From Schistocerca nitens (lineage: Eukaryota > Arthropoda > Insecta > Orthoptera > Acrididae): a stretch of DNA of 64,000 nucleotides. Of this stretch, positions 1 through 10,830 are shown piece by piece. A program made the position numbers and the translations under genes. A model generated the notes under the pieces. That model was given only the letters and a program-made list of their open reading frames with translations. It ran no database searches and was not told the origin of the DNA. The first letter of the stretch is position 1. Every line of letters begins with the position of its first letter. The DNA is taken from contig NC_064619.1 of assembly GCF_023898315.1 (NCBI RefSeq), positions 482,277,376 to 482,341,375 on the forward strand, given 5' to 3'.

Positions 1-105
1 TTGCAGTTAACTAGATATTATTTTCAGTGCTATGTTAATGTGTTTTCTTATTTTGCTCTTCAAATTGTGGTTTTCTGTGTTATCGTGTGAAATATTGTGA
101 CAATA

Positions 106-169
106 ATGGCGTGTGAAAAACGTAACATTAGGCTGCAAAGTAAACTATGAAATAATAGTGACGACGAGC
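106..169 (+). pseudogene. gag N-terminus of the older (outer) LTR element, interrupted
   Basis: An ATG opens a frame that meets a TGA at 148-150 and then runs on in frame to the 4-bp target site GAGC at 166-169. The younger LTR element begins at 170. After that element, the same frame resumes at 8723 without a shift and continues into the coiled-coil Gag frame. This identifies the stretch as the first codons of a Gag gene split by a nested insertion. The TGA is probably a decayed arginine codon. The upstream 105 bases would be the 5' leader or part of the LTR of the outer element; no LTR boundary is visible inside the window. Frame continuity is seen directly; the assignment to one gene is inference, fairly secure. 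Confidence 0.7.
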
Positions 170-1352
170 TTTCACGTAAACTCTGGCGAATTGTATAAAT
201 TGTTGCTCTTTCGTTTATTTAATTATGATTATTGGCGTAACAACGCATATAAGAAAAGAGTTACGTGAAATACTTTTAGCAATGCTGTGCTTTGAATTTC
301 TTTATCATCATTACCTTTTAGCAAAATAAAATATATATATTGCAGTCTTATTGTCCTGTATCTGGCCTACAATTTAAGGAACGATTTTTCGTAACTGTAA
401 CTCATGCTAAGAATCAATATATCTTCCCTACTTCATAATTATTGAAAATTGAAATTATTTTGTTATGAACACTGATGTTACAGTTCGTATGATCGTTCAA
501 AAACACAAGGTTGCAGTGGATTTTATTTCTCGATAAGATACTATTTCATACCACGACTAGCCCAAGAACATGAGACTCTCATTAAAAAAATTTACGTTGT
601 CACTATAAAGTTTGCCAGATCAGAACGGAGCACAGCAAGATTCCTATCAGATTTTGAAGGTACATTAACTTATTGGTACTGTGAATTATATCCTATCAGC
701 AGCCCGCGTCAACCTGCAACACATCATAAAATCTGCTGAACTTCACTGCCAGTCTGTGAGCTAAAGAAATAATATTATTTTACTATTATTTTACCGCTTC
801 CTTGCGGTATGCTCGACTATATTGTAAGTCGTTTAAATACGTCGCGGCAGCGGCTCTTCGTTCTCCACGCAGCTCAGCACCACAGATAATATTTATATAA
901 CTGAAAAATGTCTCAACAGGATGGGATAATAGGCAAGCAAGCTTTAACAATTAATAATACAAGTTTTCATTTAAACAACTCTATTAAAACATTTAAATAT
1001 CTCATTGATTACAGACCTTTGTGAATTCACACGTAATGGCGTACATTGCTCAGTCTCGACAAAAGAATGCTACATTAGCGTTCTCTACGACAACACAGGA
1101 GATCTTACTCGCACAACTTCCAAATTAATAAGACAAAGACATTAATCTACATCACGTATTATATACGAGTTCCTTTTGTAATCTCTGTTTAACATTTATC
1201 TTCTGTGTCGGTTTTATTACTCGCCGACGCAGACGTTCTCAAAAATAAATAATAAAAAAAAATACATAATTTTATACTATGATACAATATGATACATCTA
1301 ATTTTCTAATTACTACATAATATGTTGTTTTTGTTTTTCACTAGACGTTACA
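170..1352 (-). repeat. 3' LTR of the young Gypsy-type element
   Basis: Direct repeat of 7538-8722. Differences noted: a/t in the 'ctgctga' context, t/c in 'aaatacg(t/c)cgcgg', g/t in 'atatac(g/t)ag', and two fewer A residues in a homopolymer. Its minus-strand start TGTAACG directly follows a purine tract, which fixes it as the 3' copy. The other end touches the GAGC target duplication. Confidence 0.93.
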
Positions 1353-1364
1353 ATGCCCCCTGGC
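1353..1364 (-). other. Polypurine tract before the 3' LTR
   Basis: On the minus strand the bases before the LTR start read CCAGGGGGCAT and then TGTAAC. A short G-rich purine run next to the 3' LTR is where plus-strand DNA synthesis is normally primed in LTR elements. It fixes the orientation of the element as minus. Confidence 0.65.
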
Positions 1365-3732
1365 AGCAATTGACTAACGTTGAAAATGTTCGGCAATATG
1401 CTGCCACTAACGTCTGGTTGGTTATTGTCTGTTACCTTGGTTGGAACATTCACTTCTTAGTTCTTTTACACTGTAGGTTTAATTACACTTTTTATACTGT
1501 TCTTACACTTTGCGAGGTGACCATAAACCTAGTCCCAGGGTCATTACATTTATTTGGCTCCCCCATTCGGGCTACGTGCGATCAGAAAACCTGGGAAAAC
1601 TGCGCCGGAGCCATGGTCATCTCGCCTGGTTTGTTTTAATACCCAGTTTGATCACAAAAAGTTCCGACTCTATCCAATGTTCACGTATAAGAAAGGCTAT
1701 TTATGAGAGCATGTTAAACTTTTAGTCTCTTTGTTATCAATATAATGTTTGTGTTCTGGATTGTAATGAAAGTCACTTATTACACATTTTTACAGTAGTA
1801 TAATGAATCGTCTTTGCACTTACTCACGACAATTGGTTTAAAATGTCTAGCATTCGTGCGAGTATACTTCATTAACATGACGAAAACATATTATATCTAT
1901 ACATCACTGAACCAATGAATACTTTGAGTCTGTATTGAATAACTCAAGAAGAAGAAAAAAAAAAAAAACAAATGTTTGTCACGTCATTTCGTGTCCAATA
2001 AATCCTATTCATTAGTACATTAAACACATAGTTGATAGTTCATTTGAATGACAACAATGTTGTACGGAGCTGGCGGCGCGAAGCAATTGTTGAGTAGCGT
2101 CGTCTGGAACGCCGCGTGCCGACGGCCGCTGGGTTCGACGACCGGCTCTCAGTAACAGCGACGTCGTGCTGACGTGGCGCCCAAGCAGTCGCGAACCGCG
2201 CTGAACCATTCGCCGATGTCGGCGAGTTGCAGTGGTTTACCGCGACCGGCTGGCTGGCGGCACGGCACTCGTCTCTGCTTCTCCGCATGGCTCCCCGTCG
2301 TAGCGCATGAAACAAACATTCCACAACGGTGTACTGTCTTTAAGGACACAGATTACTAGCTGTGGAAGAAGATGCAACTTGTTAAAAGCGTTTATTGTTC
2401 AGTAAGCCGTCGCTTCACTGGTATGCACAGGATGTTTTGGCGTGATAACAGGTTTCTTGTGGCATTGTGACACTGGTATTCAGGGTTCGTCACACGCACA
2501 TTGTACTACACATTTTCACTCACTCCCACGGTTGATACACTGTCAGAGCGTCCTTCAACACGCGAAAATGTTTCGTTACACACATACTAAATGTCTCCGT
2601 CGAGCGATGTTTGTTTGAATCGACTCCGAACGGATCAATAACTACTGGTTTTATACACTGTCTATTGTTCGTTGAGCACTGCACTAGGACAGTCTATCAC
2701 TCAACACTAGACTTATCGACGTATATATTGGTGCAGATACAACAGTCATTTTCTGTCCCTACTACACACAATATTCCGTCCTTTCCTCAATTGTTTATGC
2801 ACACAGTTTATTTTTTTAATACCTTTTAACTGTTCTTTGCATAATCACTCTCATCTACATGGCGTCTATTTGTTTTTACTTTATCACAACACACTTTTCA
2901 TATTGTTACTAGGCGTATATGGCCCTTTTGTAAGATGTTTTAAAGGTGTGTGAATTTTTTGTACATAGTTTTCCTTTCCTCCTTTCAGTGTAGCTTGCCT
3001 GGTTATCACCCATCTATCAAACAGATTTTACCATGTGCATGACAGCTTGACTTGGGCATATTGCTCAATAAATACTTCATTTAGCACTAGCATTATTTTT
3101 AATGATTTTTCCTACATGACTACAGTGTAGGTTCTGCATTGGTTGACTTAATTCGCGTATCGCGTAATGAATATTCAAGGGCGTGTACCAAGTACACAGG
3201 CTTCAATTGAAGCATTGCTACATACAAAGCGGAGTTTCCACGGAACGGGCTTGTTTTTAATTAGCTTCTGCTCCAGTGTCGTTCTCAAATCACTACTGGC
3301 AGCAAACATCACATCACTTAATTGTTGCATATTACAAAGTCAATGTTTGGCTAGTAGAGACTCTCTCTCTCAGGGTTCCTTATTCTAATACAATTACAAC
3401 AGTTACCTTACTATATAAGATTGCATCATTAATTGCACTTACATACTACACATAGAAAATGATTCAAGAAATTAATCCTTTGTAAAATGATTCAAGAAAT
3501 TAATCCTCACTTCATCAACATAAAGATTGTTCGTTGCTTAATGAGCATATAATATTTTAATGACTCTAATTGTCTGTAAACAAAATCTTTCCTGTGTAAG
3601 CTATTGCTCACTTTCTGATTCCACTTCCTCCAAGTTTCATTACACACAAATTTCTTTCTTAATACTAACATACTTATATTCTAAAACACAATTAAAATCT
3701 TCTTACAACTATTACTCTTTATATGTGAGATG
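1365..3732 (-). other. Non-coding stretch between pol remnant and 3' LTR
   Basis: No convincing gene; I see no env-like frame with signal peptide or membrane segments. Two things stand out: a GC-rich patch at about 2060-2310 in otherwise AT-rich DNA, and a tandem pair of the unit 'attcaagaaattaatcct' near 3463-3507. Long untranslated 3' regions occur in some Gypsy elements. It could also be partly captured host DNA. Confidence 0.5.
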
Positions 3733-4716
3733 TCACTGAATAAATAACTTCACATCTTTACGTGGATACAATCCTTTGATCTTCCCCGTATGGGGATGTG
3801 CTAACAAATAGCTACATTCGTGTGGCACGCTTATTACTTCAAAGGGCTCTGAATATAGCAATTGCCACTTACTATTCTGTTTTAAGGTGGCTGAAGATTT
3901 AGGGTGGTTACGAATAAGTACTAGGTCTCCTACATTATATTTCTGTTCGTTAGTTACACCTCGATCGTACCTCTTTTTTTCTTTGGCCACTACTTCTCTC
4001 CTCGACCAAGGGATGGAGTAAGTTGCGCGACAGTATGTTTTATGGGGCATCACCTCTATGTGATATTGGTACCCTTTGACTATTCCTGGTCGGTCGGTAA
4101 ATACCATAGTATATTCCGATAGCAGCTGCGTCAACTGTTGCTTTTGTGTATCGCTTAAACCTTCAGATTCCTGCACTTTGGTTTGAAATGCCTCAACATT
4201 TGTTTCAAAATTTCGATCCTCTAAATTCGGGTAATAGAGGTCTGCTGCATGTGAAAAATCATCGAGGTGTAGTACCCAAGGGTTCCTACCTTTGATATTG
4301 ATTCGATTACAACACGGCACAAGTACCTCCTTCGATTTCATCATAGATAACTCAATCCTCCTACCCCTATTAACTATGCTTAATTTCCCCACGGAGAGGT
4401 CGATCAATGCGTCCCTCTCACGGAGAAAATCTACTCCCAGAATGCAGGACACCTTTAATCCTTTAACAACGAGGAACGAGCTCACTATGGCTTCGCCCTC
4501 CTTACAAATCTCCACCTGCACCTGGTACTTAACTAATTGGCTCTGTGCACTAATGGCTCCAGACACCTTACAATTATTAACCGGGAAAGTCGGAATGCTA
4601 TGTCCTTTTCCCAGCGCTTTAAATAACTCCATACTCATTACACTTACTGAGGCACCTGTGTCGATGATTATATTCACTGCAACATCATTGATTTTCGCTT
4701 CGATAATAGCTTGCAC
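3733..4716 (-). pseudogene. pol remnant: retropepsin joined to integrase C-terminus
   Basis: The frame is open from about 4764; the 327-residue reading starts at a GTG. It begins with an aspartic protease of the retropepsin type: DTGA active site at residues 19-22 and the second hydrophobic ILGVDFL segment at 92-98. A linker follows, then the first residues of the reverse transcriptase entry (HIEVMPHKTYCRATY). Near residue 243 the sequence jumps to a charged segment ending in a GDLVLIRNHP-type motif and PFEVISV, typical of the integrase C-terminal part. RT, RNase H and the integrase catalytic core are therefore missing, and the frame stays open across the junction. A different frame is open between the gag stop and 4764, suggesting a frameshift or a decayed pol start. 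The protease reading is strong; the integrase-tail reading is good. Confidence 0.85.
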
Positions 4717-4882
4717 ATTTTCGTTATTATCGTTCTTACATTCGTGCGGTTCGTTCAGCAGATCTTATCCATACTGACACCGTCGTTGTATCGCAGCATA
4801 CGTATCCCAGGTATATTATTATGACTCGTGTTGCTCTCACTCCACCCCTCGGCCAGCGATGGAGAGCATATCGAGGCCGATT

Positions 4883-7063
4883 CTAGTTTGTTGGATTGTT
4901 TACTTGTGAGGTACTTAGACGGCTATTGTCCGCGACCTCCACTATATGTACACTCTGATTTGTAGGCCGCCACGGCTGCGCAATAGGCGCGTTTTGCGGT
5001 GGTGGTCTATTGTTGTCATACCGGTCATTATCCTGTCGCTCTGGGCTTCTTCGCTGATTCTGCTGCCAATTTCGATTACTATCATTATAATTGCTCTGCC
5101 ACTGACCTCGCGCATTTTTCCAGCGGTTGGTCCCTGACATTCCGGATTCGTACCGGTCGTCAAATCGACGCTTTTTGTTATAAGTTGGTTGTCCATAACC
5201 GTTCTGGCCTCTACCATTACTACCATTTTGCGAATGTTCTTGCCGCTTGTTACCACCCCCACCATTTCCATGGATGTGGTTTTGTGCACTACTATTTCTG
5301 TCGTGTTTACATCCTGACCCATTATTCCGCGAGTGATCACACGCTGATTTTACGTCTTCCTGTATCAAGTCTATTGAATCTAGAACAGACAGGAAGTTTT
5401 CCATGTCGCTTTCTGGTACATGTATTAATTTCTCTTTGATATGAATGGGTAAATGTGATTTTAGTAGTCTTATTATGTCTCTTGGTGATATAGGCTCGTC
5501 CCAGTAGCGTGTTTTGTTTATATACTTTTCAAAATACCGCCTCAAATTCCCAAGACGGGGTGAGTACGGTTCGGGATTATATACTTCTTTTCTTAGACGC
5601 TCTTGTATACAAGGCGACCAATATTTCGACAGAAATGCCCTTTCGAACTGTTCGTATGTCCTGCAGCTGTCTGCTACTTCTGTAGCCCACAACGCTGCGT
5701 CACCTTGTATGTATGACATTACGTATTGAATTTTCTGTGTTTCGTTCCACACACTGGGCAAGATATTTTTAAAGCTTTTTATGAATACTACTGGGTGTAC
5801 TGATTTCCGTTCAGTAGTAAATGTTTGAAATTGCCTATTTTTGATTAAACTTTCTTCCACTAATATTTTTGAACTACATGGGTTTGCTCCTGGGACATAT
5901 GCTGTGTGCTCCGAACTGAAGCTACAGCTCTTCGCATTATCGACTACAGATTCCCCATTGTTGTATCGCGTATAAGTTTGTGCGTTGCCAAAACCATGGG
6001 CTGTTGGCGATATAGGTTCCTGTTCCAGATGTTTTCTGCTTTGTGCTAAACCCTTCTCCAGGTCGGATATCCGTTTGTTCATATTCACTTGCCACTGCGG
6101 AATATCCTCACTGAGTATTTGTTTGATGGTTTGCACGTCGTTCTGTACCTGACTATTTACTACGGCACTGAACGATTCGGAATCTCTATTTGCTATGGCT
6201 GCTTGTACTTTAGAATTAATATTTTTGTCAATCTCACTCTCCTTCACTTCTAGCCATGAGTTGAATTCTGTTTCAATTTTAGTTGCTTGTTCGTTCCACT
6301 TCTGCTCTACAAGCTGCGTGGAATCTATTTCTAGCTTTTCTACTCGGTTGGCTAATACACCTATTTCGTCTACCCTGTTAGTGTTTGCTACTTGCAGGTT
6401 GTTGACCTGTTCAGTCAGCTCCTGCACGGCCTTAGGTATCGACTCATAATTCTGTTTCATATCTGCAATCTCTTTTTTCATATTTTCTAACGACTGCACA
6501 AGTTGCTGGTCACGCTCAGCTTGCTGGCGATCTCGCTCGGCTTGCTGGGCAAGTAAATTTTCTGTTAATTGGCGATCTCGCTCAGCTTGCTGGGCAAGTA
6601 AATTTTCGGTTAATTGGCGATCTCGCTCAGCTTGCTGGCGATCTCGCTCGACTTGCTGGGCAATAAAGATTTCAATTTTTTCGTCCTTTTCAGCTTGTTG
6701 TTGCGCAAATTTTGCCTGGTAATCTAACACACGCTCTAATATAGCCTGAAGTGAATACCCACCAGGCAGATTACCACTCTCTGGTTCCTGCTTTTCTGGT
6801 GGTGGTACAATTTCTTTATCTTCATCTCTTTGAGCACTAGTGGGCGGTGGCACCACCTCCTGTGCCCCTGCCCCCACATTTTCGCATGTTATATCCTCAA
6901 AGAGAGTACTTGAACTGCTTAAAGTACCCGGTTCTACATGTCCTGCACTAACTAATTGTTGTTCCTCAGTATCCATATTGCTCGGACGCTGACTACGCAA
7001 CTTAACCATATTCCTAAATTGCTTACTAAAACACAAAATCTGACAGTTTTGCCCCTTGCACAC
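4883..7063 (-). CDS. gag: Gag polyprotein of the young LTR element
   Basis: Intact 726-residue frame. The first ~100 residues are acidic and low complexity. Residues ~110-220 form a coiled coil with tandem copies of a QQAERDRQLTENLLA-type unit, a second coiled stretch follows to ~340, and a retrotransposon Gag domain lies at ~415-565 (motifs FKNILPSVW, YVMSYIQGDAALWA, FERAFLSKYW, LRRYFEKYI). The C-terminal ~130 residues are rich in Asn, Gly, Arg and Gln and would bind nucleic acid; no CCHC zinc knuckle is present. It builds the particle that packages element RNA. The start is the first ATG after the leader. The repeated coil units may vary in number between copies. Confidence 0.88.
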   Translation of the reverse strand: MCKGQNCQILCFSKQFRNMVKLRSQRPSNMDTEEQQLVSAGHVEPGTLSSSSTLFEDITCENVGAGAQEVVPPPTSAQRDEDKEIVPPPEKQEPESGNLPGGYSLQAILERVLDYQAKFAQQQAEKDEKIEIFIAQQVERDRQQAERDRQLTENLLAQQAERDRQLTENLLAQQAERDRQQAERDQQLVQSLENMKKEIADMKQNYESIPKAVQELTEQVNNLQVANTNRVDEIGVLANRVEKLEIDSTQLVEQKWNEQATKIETEFNSWLEVKESEIDKNINSKVQAAIANRDSESFSAVVNSQVQNDVQTIKQILSEDIPQWQVNMNKRISDLEKGLAQSRKHLEQEPISPTAHGFGNAQTYTRYNNGESVVDNAKSCSFSSEHTAYVPGANPCSSKILVEESLIKNRQFQTFTTERKSVHPVVFIKSFKNILPSVWNETQKIQYVMSYIQGDAALWATEVADSCRTYEQFERAFLSKYWSPCIQERLRKEVYNPEPYSPRLGNLRRYFEKYINKTRYWDEPISPRDIIRLLKSHLPIHIKEKLIHVPESDMENFLSVLDSIDLIQEDVKSACDHSRNNGSGCKHDRNSSAQNHIHGNGGGGNKRQEHSQNGSNGRGQNGYGQPTYNKKRRFDDRYESGMSGTNRWKNARGQWQSNYNDSNRNWQQNQRRSPERQDNDRYDNNRPPPQNAPIAQPWRPTNQSVHIVEVADNSRLSTSQVNNPTN

Positions 7064-7537
7064 AAAACACGTTAATTTAGCTACACTACACTACACACTA
7101 AAAATTACTATCTACCATCAACTTTGTCCTGTCACAAACACTAACATCAAACTACGCACAATATGCACACCACTAGCGATATGAGATCACTTCACTGGAG
7201 CTCAACTTCTACAAACAGGACAACTACACTGTAGTCTTACCTTTAGTTTATCTGATCTCGGGGTTCGGCTGCCCCCGGATTACGTAGTCGTTACAGTTTC
7301 TCAGTACTATCAGGATCGTCTTCTCAGACTCGCTTGCAGTAGTACGTTTTGTCATGAAAGAGTGTTTGCACATTCATTAATACATGGCATTGATCATGAT
7401 ATACATACATACATTTATCACTAAATATATATATATATATATACATACATACATAACAATAGACACTGAAAGAAAAATACATAAAATTTTATGTTTGTGG
7501 CCACTGCAAATTCGGGCCCCGCGTTTTTGGGCGACAG
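7064..7537 (-). promoter_or_regulatory. 5' leader with candidate primer-binding site
   Basis: The stretch between the 5' LTR and gag. Directly after the LTR on the minus strand (7536 down to 7516) lies TGTCGCCCAAAAACGCGGGG. This resembles the lysine-tRNA primer site of retroelements (TGGCGCCCAACGTGGGGC) with one substitution in the first block and a 2-base insertion. That match is from memory and imperfect. A (TACA)/(TA) microsatellite at ~7405-7455 is also in the leader. Confidence 0.5.
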
Positions 7538-8722
7538 TTTCACGTAAACTCTGGCGAATTGTATAAATTGTTGCTCTTTCGTTTATTTAATTATGATTAT
7601 TGGCGTAACAACGCATATAAGAAAAGAGTTACGTGAAATACTTTTAGCAATGCTGTGCTTTGAATTTCTTTATCATCATTACCTTTTAGCAAAATAAAAT
7701 ATATATATTGCAGTCTTATTGTCCTGTATCTGGCCTACAATTTAAGGAACGATTTTTCGTAACTGTAACTCATGCTAAGAATCAATATATCTTCCCTACT
7801 TCATAATTATTGAAAATTGAAATTATTTTGTTATGAACACTGATGTTACAGTTCGTATGATCGTTCAAAAACACAAGGTTGCAGTGGATTTTATTTCTCG
7901 ATAAGATACTATTTCATACCACGACTAGCCCAAGAACATGAGACTCTCATTAAAAAAATTTACGTTGTCACTATAAAGTTTGCCAGATCAGAACGGAGCA
8001 CAGCAAGATTCCTATCAGATTTTGAAGGTACATTAACTTATTGGTACTGTGAATTATATCCTATCAGCAGCCCGCGTCAACCTGCAACACATCATAAAAT
8101 CTGCTGATCTTCACTGCCAGTCTGTGAGCTAAAGAAATAATATTATTTTACTATTATTTTACCGCTTCCTTGCGGTATGCTCGACTATATTGTAAGTCGT
8201 TTAAATACGCCGCGGCAGCGGCTCTTCGTTCTCCACGCAGCTCAGCACCACAGATAATATTTATATAACTGAAAAATGTCTCAACAGGATGGGATAATAG
8301 GCAAGCAAGCTTTAACAATTAATAATACAAGTTTTCATTTAAACAACTCTATTAAAACATTTAAATATCTCATTGATTACAGACCTTTGTGAATTCACAC
8401 GTAATGGCGTACATTGCTCAGTCTCGACAAAAGAATGCTACATTAGCGTTCTCTACGACAACACAGGAGATCTTACTCGCACAACTTCCAAATTAATAAG
8501 ACAAAGACATTAATCTACATCACGTATTATATACTAGTTCCTTTTGTAATCTCTGTTTAACATTTATCTTCTGTGTCGGTTTTATTACTCGCCGACGCAG
8601 ACGTTCTCAAAAATAAATAATAAAAAAAAAAATACATAATTTTATACTATGATACAATATGATACATCTAATTTTCTAATTACTACATAATATGTTGTTT
8701 TTGTTTTTCACTAGACGTTACA
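7538..8722 (-). repeat. 5' LTR of the young Gypsy-type element
   Basis: Partner of 170-1352, 1185 bp. On the minus strand it starts TGTAACG and ends CGTGAAA, immediately followed by the primer-site-like sequence. The other side is GAGC, the target duplication, after which the outer gag frame resumes. Confidence 0.93.
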
Positions 8723-10268
8723 GAGCGTAGCTTATCAGCACCACTGTGTAATGAATTAACAGACATTCAAAGTGGTAATTTGGTAATTGTGCATAAGGAA
8801 ATGGAGCGGGCGGCAAATAATGGCGTAGACAGTGAAACAGTTAGTGAACAGGGAAGCGTTATCGATCGATCGGTCGGCAACAGCTCGCCTCAGGAATCCG
8901 AAATGACAGGACACAATCTCGCAAATACTGTAGATTCAGGTTTTGGGTCCTCACCGTTTTCTCAAATAAGTCAAGACACATTTTCTGCTTGTCAAAATGT
9001 GAATGTTGGCGGTGCAAATGCACTGCCGAAAAGCATAGAGGAACAGACTCCAGACAAATACATTATTATTGCAATTAATGCAACAAATGAAACAAAATCA
9101 GAGACAAACATAGCAACAGTTAAGACAAAATGGAACAAAATCTTCAAAAGTTAGACACAATGGAACAAAATCTTAAAAGGTTAGACACCACATTTGAACA
9201 AACACGTGAAGATTTAACTACTGAGTTACATAACATCGAATCGAAATGTCAAAAAGTCTGTAATGACGTAAAACCACAAATTTGTGAGCATTTTCAACCT
9301 ATTTCTTCGTGCATTGAAAATGCATTACAGAATCACGAAGCAGCACTGCAAATTATTGTTCATGAAAATCACGAGACCATGCGGGCTAAAACTGACTCAG
9401 TTGCATCTACCGATTCGGTTACGCTACTTGCAAAAACTCAGGAAAACTTAAAGGACACAGTAGATACTCTGAAAATTGGTTCAAAAAGACACATTGAGGA
9501 AATTAGCTCATTATCAGAGAAAGTAGACGAACTTTCGGATCAGCTAAATAATTTATCTACGAAGGTAGATGATAAACTGAATGACACAAGACCGGTAGTC
9601 TTTAATGGTACAGAAGAGTACGAACAAATTAGGAAATTCAAACAAAATCAGAATCAAATTAATACGCAACACCAAAGAGAAATCCGGGAAGTACAAGATC
9701 AGTTGACACAGGTAATACAAGAATTACATATTTCAGAGGACACTCGCGCTCCAATATGGGAAGAGGGACATAGAAATACGGAACAGCCACAAAATAATAA
9801 CACAGGGCACTTCGGAAATTATGAAAGAAATTGGGAAGGTACACCGAATTTTGAGATGGAACCGCTGAAACGACGTAACAATGACCGACATGCGACTCGC
9901 CGACATGATGATTTTGACTATAAGCTGTTTATTACTACACGTAAATTCAAAACATTTAAGAATTCCGGCAACGACATTCATCCACAAGCGTGGCTTCATC
10001 AATTCTCTCATTGTTTTCCTCCCAACTGGTCATTAGAGCACGGTTAGAATTTATGTGTGGCTACTTAGAGAATGACTCGCACCGCAGGCAGCATTGTGCG
10101 CCGGTTGGCTCAGTGAAAAATAACATAGACGCTAACCTTGAGAAAAATTCCAGTATTCTTTACCGACGTATATCGCATGATAATTGCGTTCAAGCTGAAA
10201 CTCTGCGTACTAGGAAGAGTAAAGGATTGCACCACATTTCACATGTAAAACCGCGTATTGAGAGATAA
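8723..10268 (+). pseudogene. gag (and possible pol tail) of the outer LTR element, broken
   Basis: Continuation of the frame begun at 106. It is open to a stop at 9154; a second frame from 9130 carries on to 10047 and a third to 10268, so at least two frameshifts are present. A small tandem duplication near 9130-9170 lies at the first break. The protein is Asn/Gln/Thr-rich with a long coiled coil (EISSLSEKVDELSDQLNNL). It ends in a Gag-domain start (FKTFKNSGNDIHPQAWLHQF), which the next frame continues with EFMCGYLEND. The last ~20 residues (GLHHISHVKPRIER) resemble the very end of a Gypsy pol, so this copy too may have lost its pol internally. That last point is tentative. Confidence 0.72.
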
Positions 10269-10390
10269 TCTGCTTTTTCTTTTTTTTTTTTTTAACTTAG
10301 TCTTTGCCATAAAAGTTTTCACTTCACGCTACTAGTACGTGTTGTCACACTTAGAAACTGTTATCATACAATAATGTTTTGAAGCTAACT
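10269..10390. other. T-run and AT-rich tail after the outer element
   Basis: A T(16) tract near 10278-10292 follows the last frame, then unique-looking AT-rich DNA. No LTR partner is visible, so the 3' end of the outer element cannot be placed. Confidence 0.4.
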
Positions 10391-10830
10391 ATCCGATCTA
10401 GAACACAGGGAACATATTTAGAGAATAATTCCTGTACAGTTCTCTTCATCTCTGAACAACTATTTCAACCTACACCCTTTTGAATCTGCTAACTGTATTC
10501 ATCTCTTGGTCTTCCTGTACGATTTTTACCGCCCTCATACCCCTCCAGTACTTAAATGGTCATACCTGACGTCCCAGAATGTATCCTGTCAACCTATTTC
10601 TTCTTTTAGTCACGTTATCCATAAATTACTTTTCTGCCCCAATCTTACGTAGTACCTCCGCATTAAGAACATGATGTACCCATTTAATCTTCAGCATTCT
10701 TCTGTAGCACCTCATTTCAAAAGCTTCTATTATCTTCTTTTCGGAACTGTTTATCATCCACGTTTCACTTCCATAGAAAGCTGCACCTCAGACGAACACC
10801 TTTAGAAAAGGCTTCTTTACACTTAATCTG
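10391..10830 (-). mobile_element. RTE-like LINE, segment 1 (3' end of RT ORF)
   Basis: The minus-strand translation in pieces gives FYGSETWMINSSEKKIIEAF and EMRCYRRMLKIKWVHHVLN, the C-terminal signature of RTE/BovB-type LINE ORF2 (annotated in many arthropods as craniofacial-development-protein-2-like). Stops and shifts are frequent. The element continues at 12003, 15345 and 17993 after three transposon insertions. The remnant is old compared with its insertions. Confidence 0.75.

Larger units (their letters stand above)
170..8722 (-). mobile_element. Young Ty3/Gypsy-type LTR retrotransposon, pol-deleted
   Basis: Two nearly identical direct repeats (1183 and 1185 bp) bound the element. Comparing them by eye I see three substitutions and a 2-bp A-run difference. 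The 4-bp sequence GAGC lies on both sides (166-169 and 8723-8726) as target duplication. On the minus strand the order is 5' LTR, primer-binding-like site, gag, protease plus a pol remnant, about 2.4 kb without long frames, purine tract, 3' LTR. Reverse transcriptase, RNase H and the integrase core are absent, so any recent movement must have used enzymes from a relative. LTR ends read TGTAACG...CGTGAAA, not the usual TG...CA; the two ends are imperfect inverted repeats of each other. Confidence 0.92.

Noticed and set aside
1322-1725. Plus-strand open runs covering the LTR edge
   Set aside because: They cross the LTR border and purine tract, have no homology I recognise, and lie antisense to the element.
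2174-2200. TGGCGCCCAAGCAG on the plus strand, resembling a retroelement primer-binding site
   Set aside because: No LTR end lies next to it, and the surrounding element runs on the minus strand with a better-placed site at 7516-7536. Likely chance in a GC-rich patch.
4942-5439. Open runs of 130-146 codons in other frames within the young gag
   Set aside because: Shadows of the intact 726-residue Gag; low-complexity codons keep other frames open.
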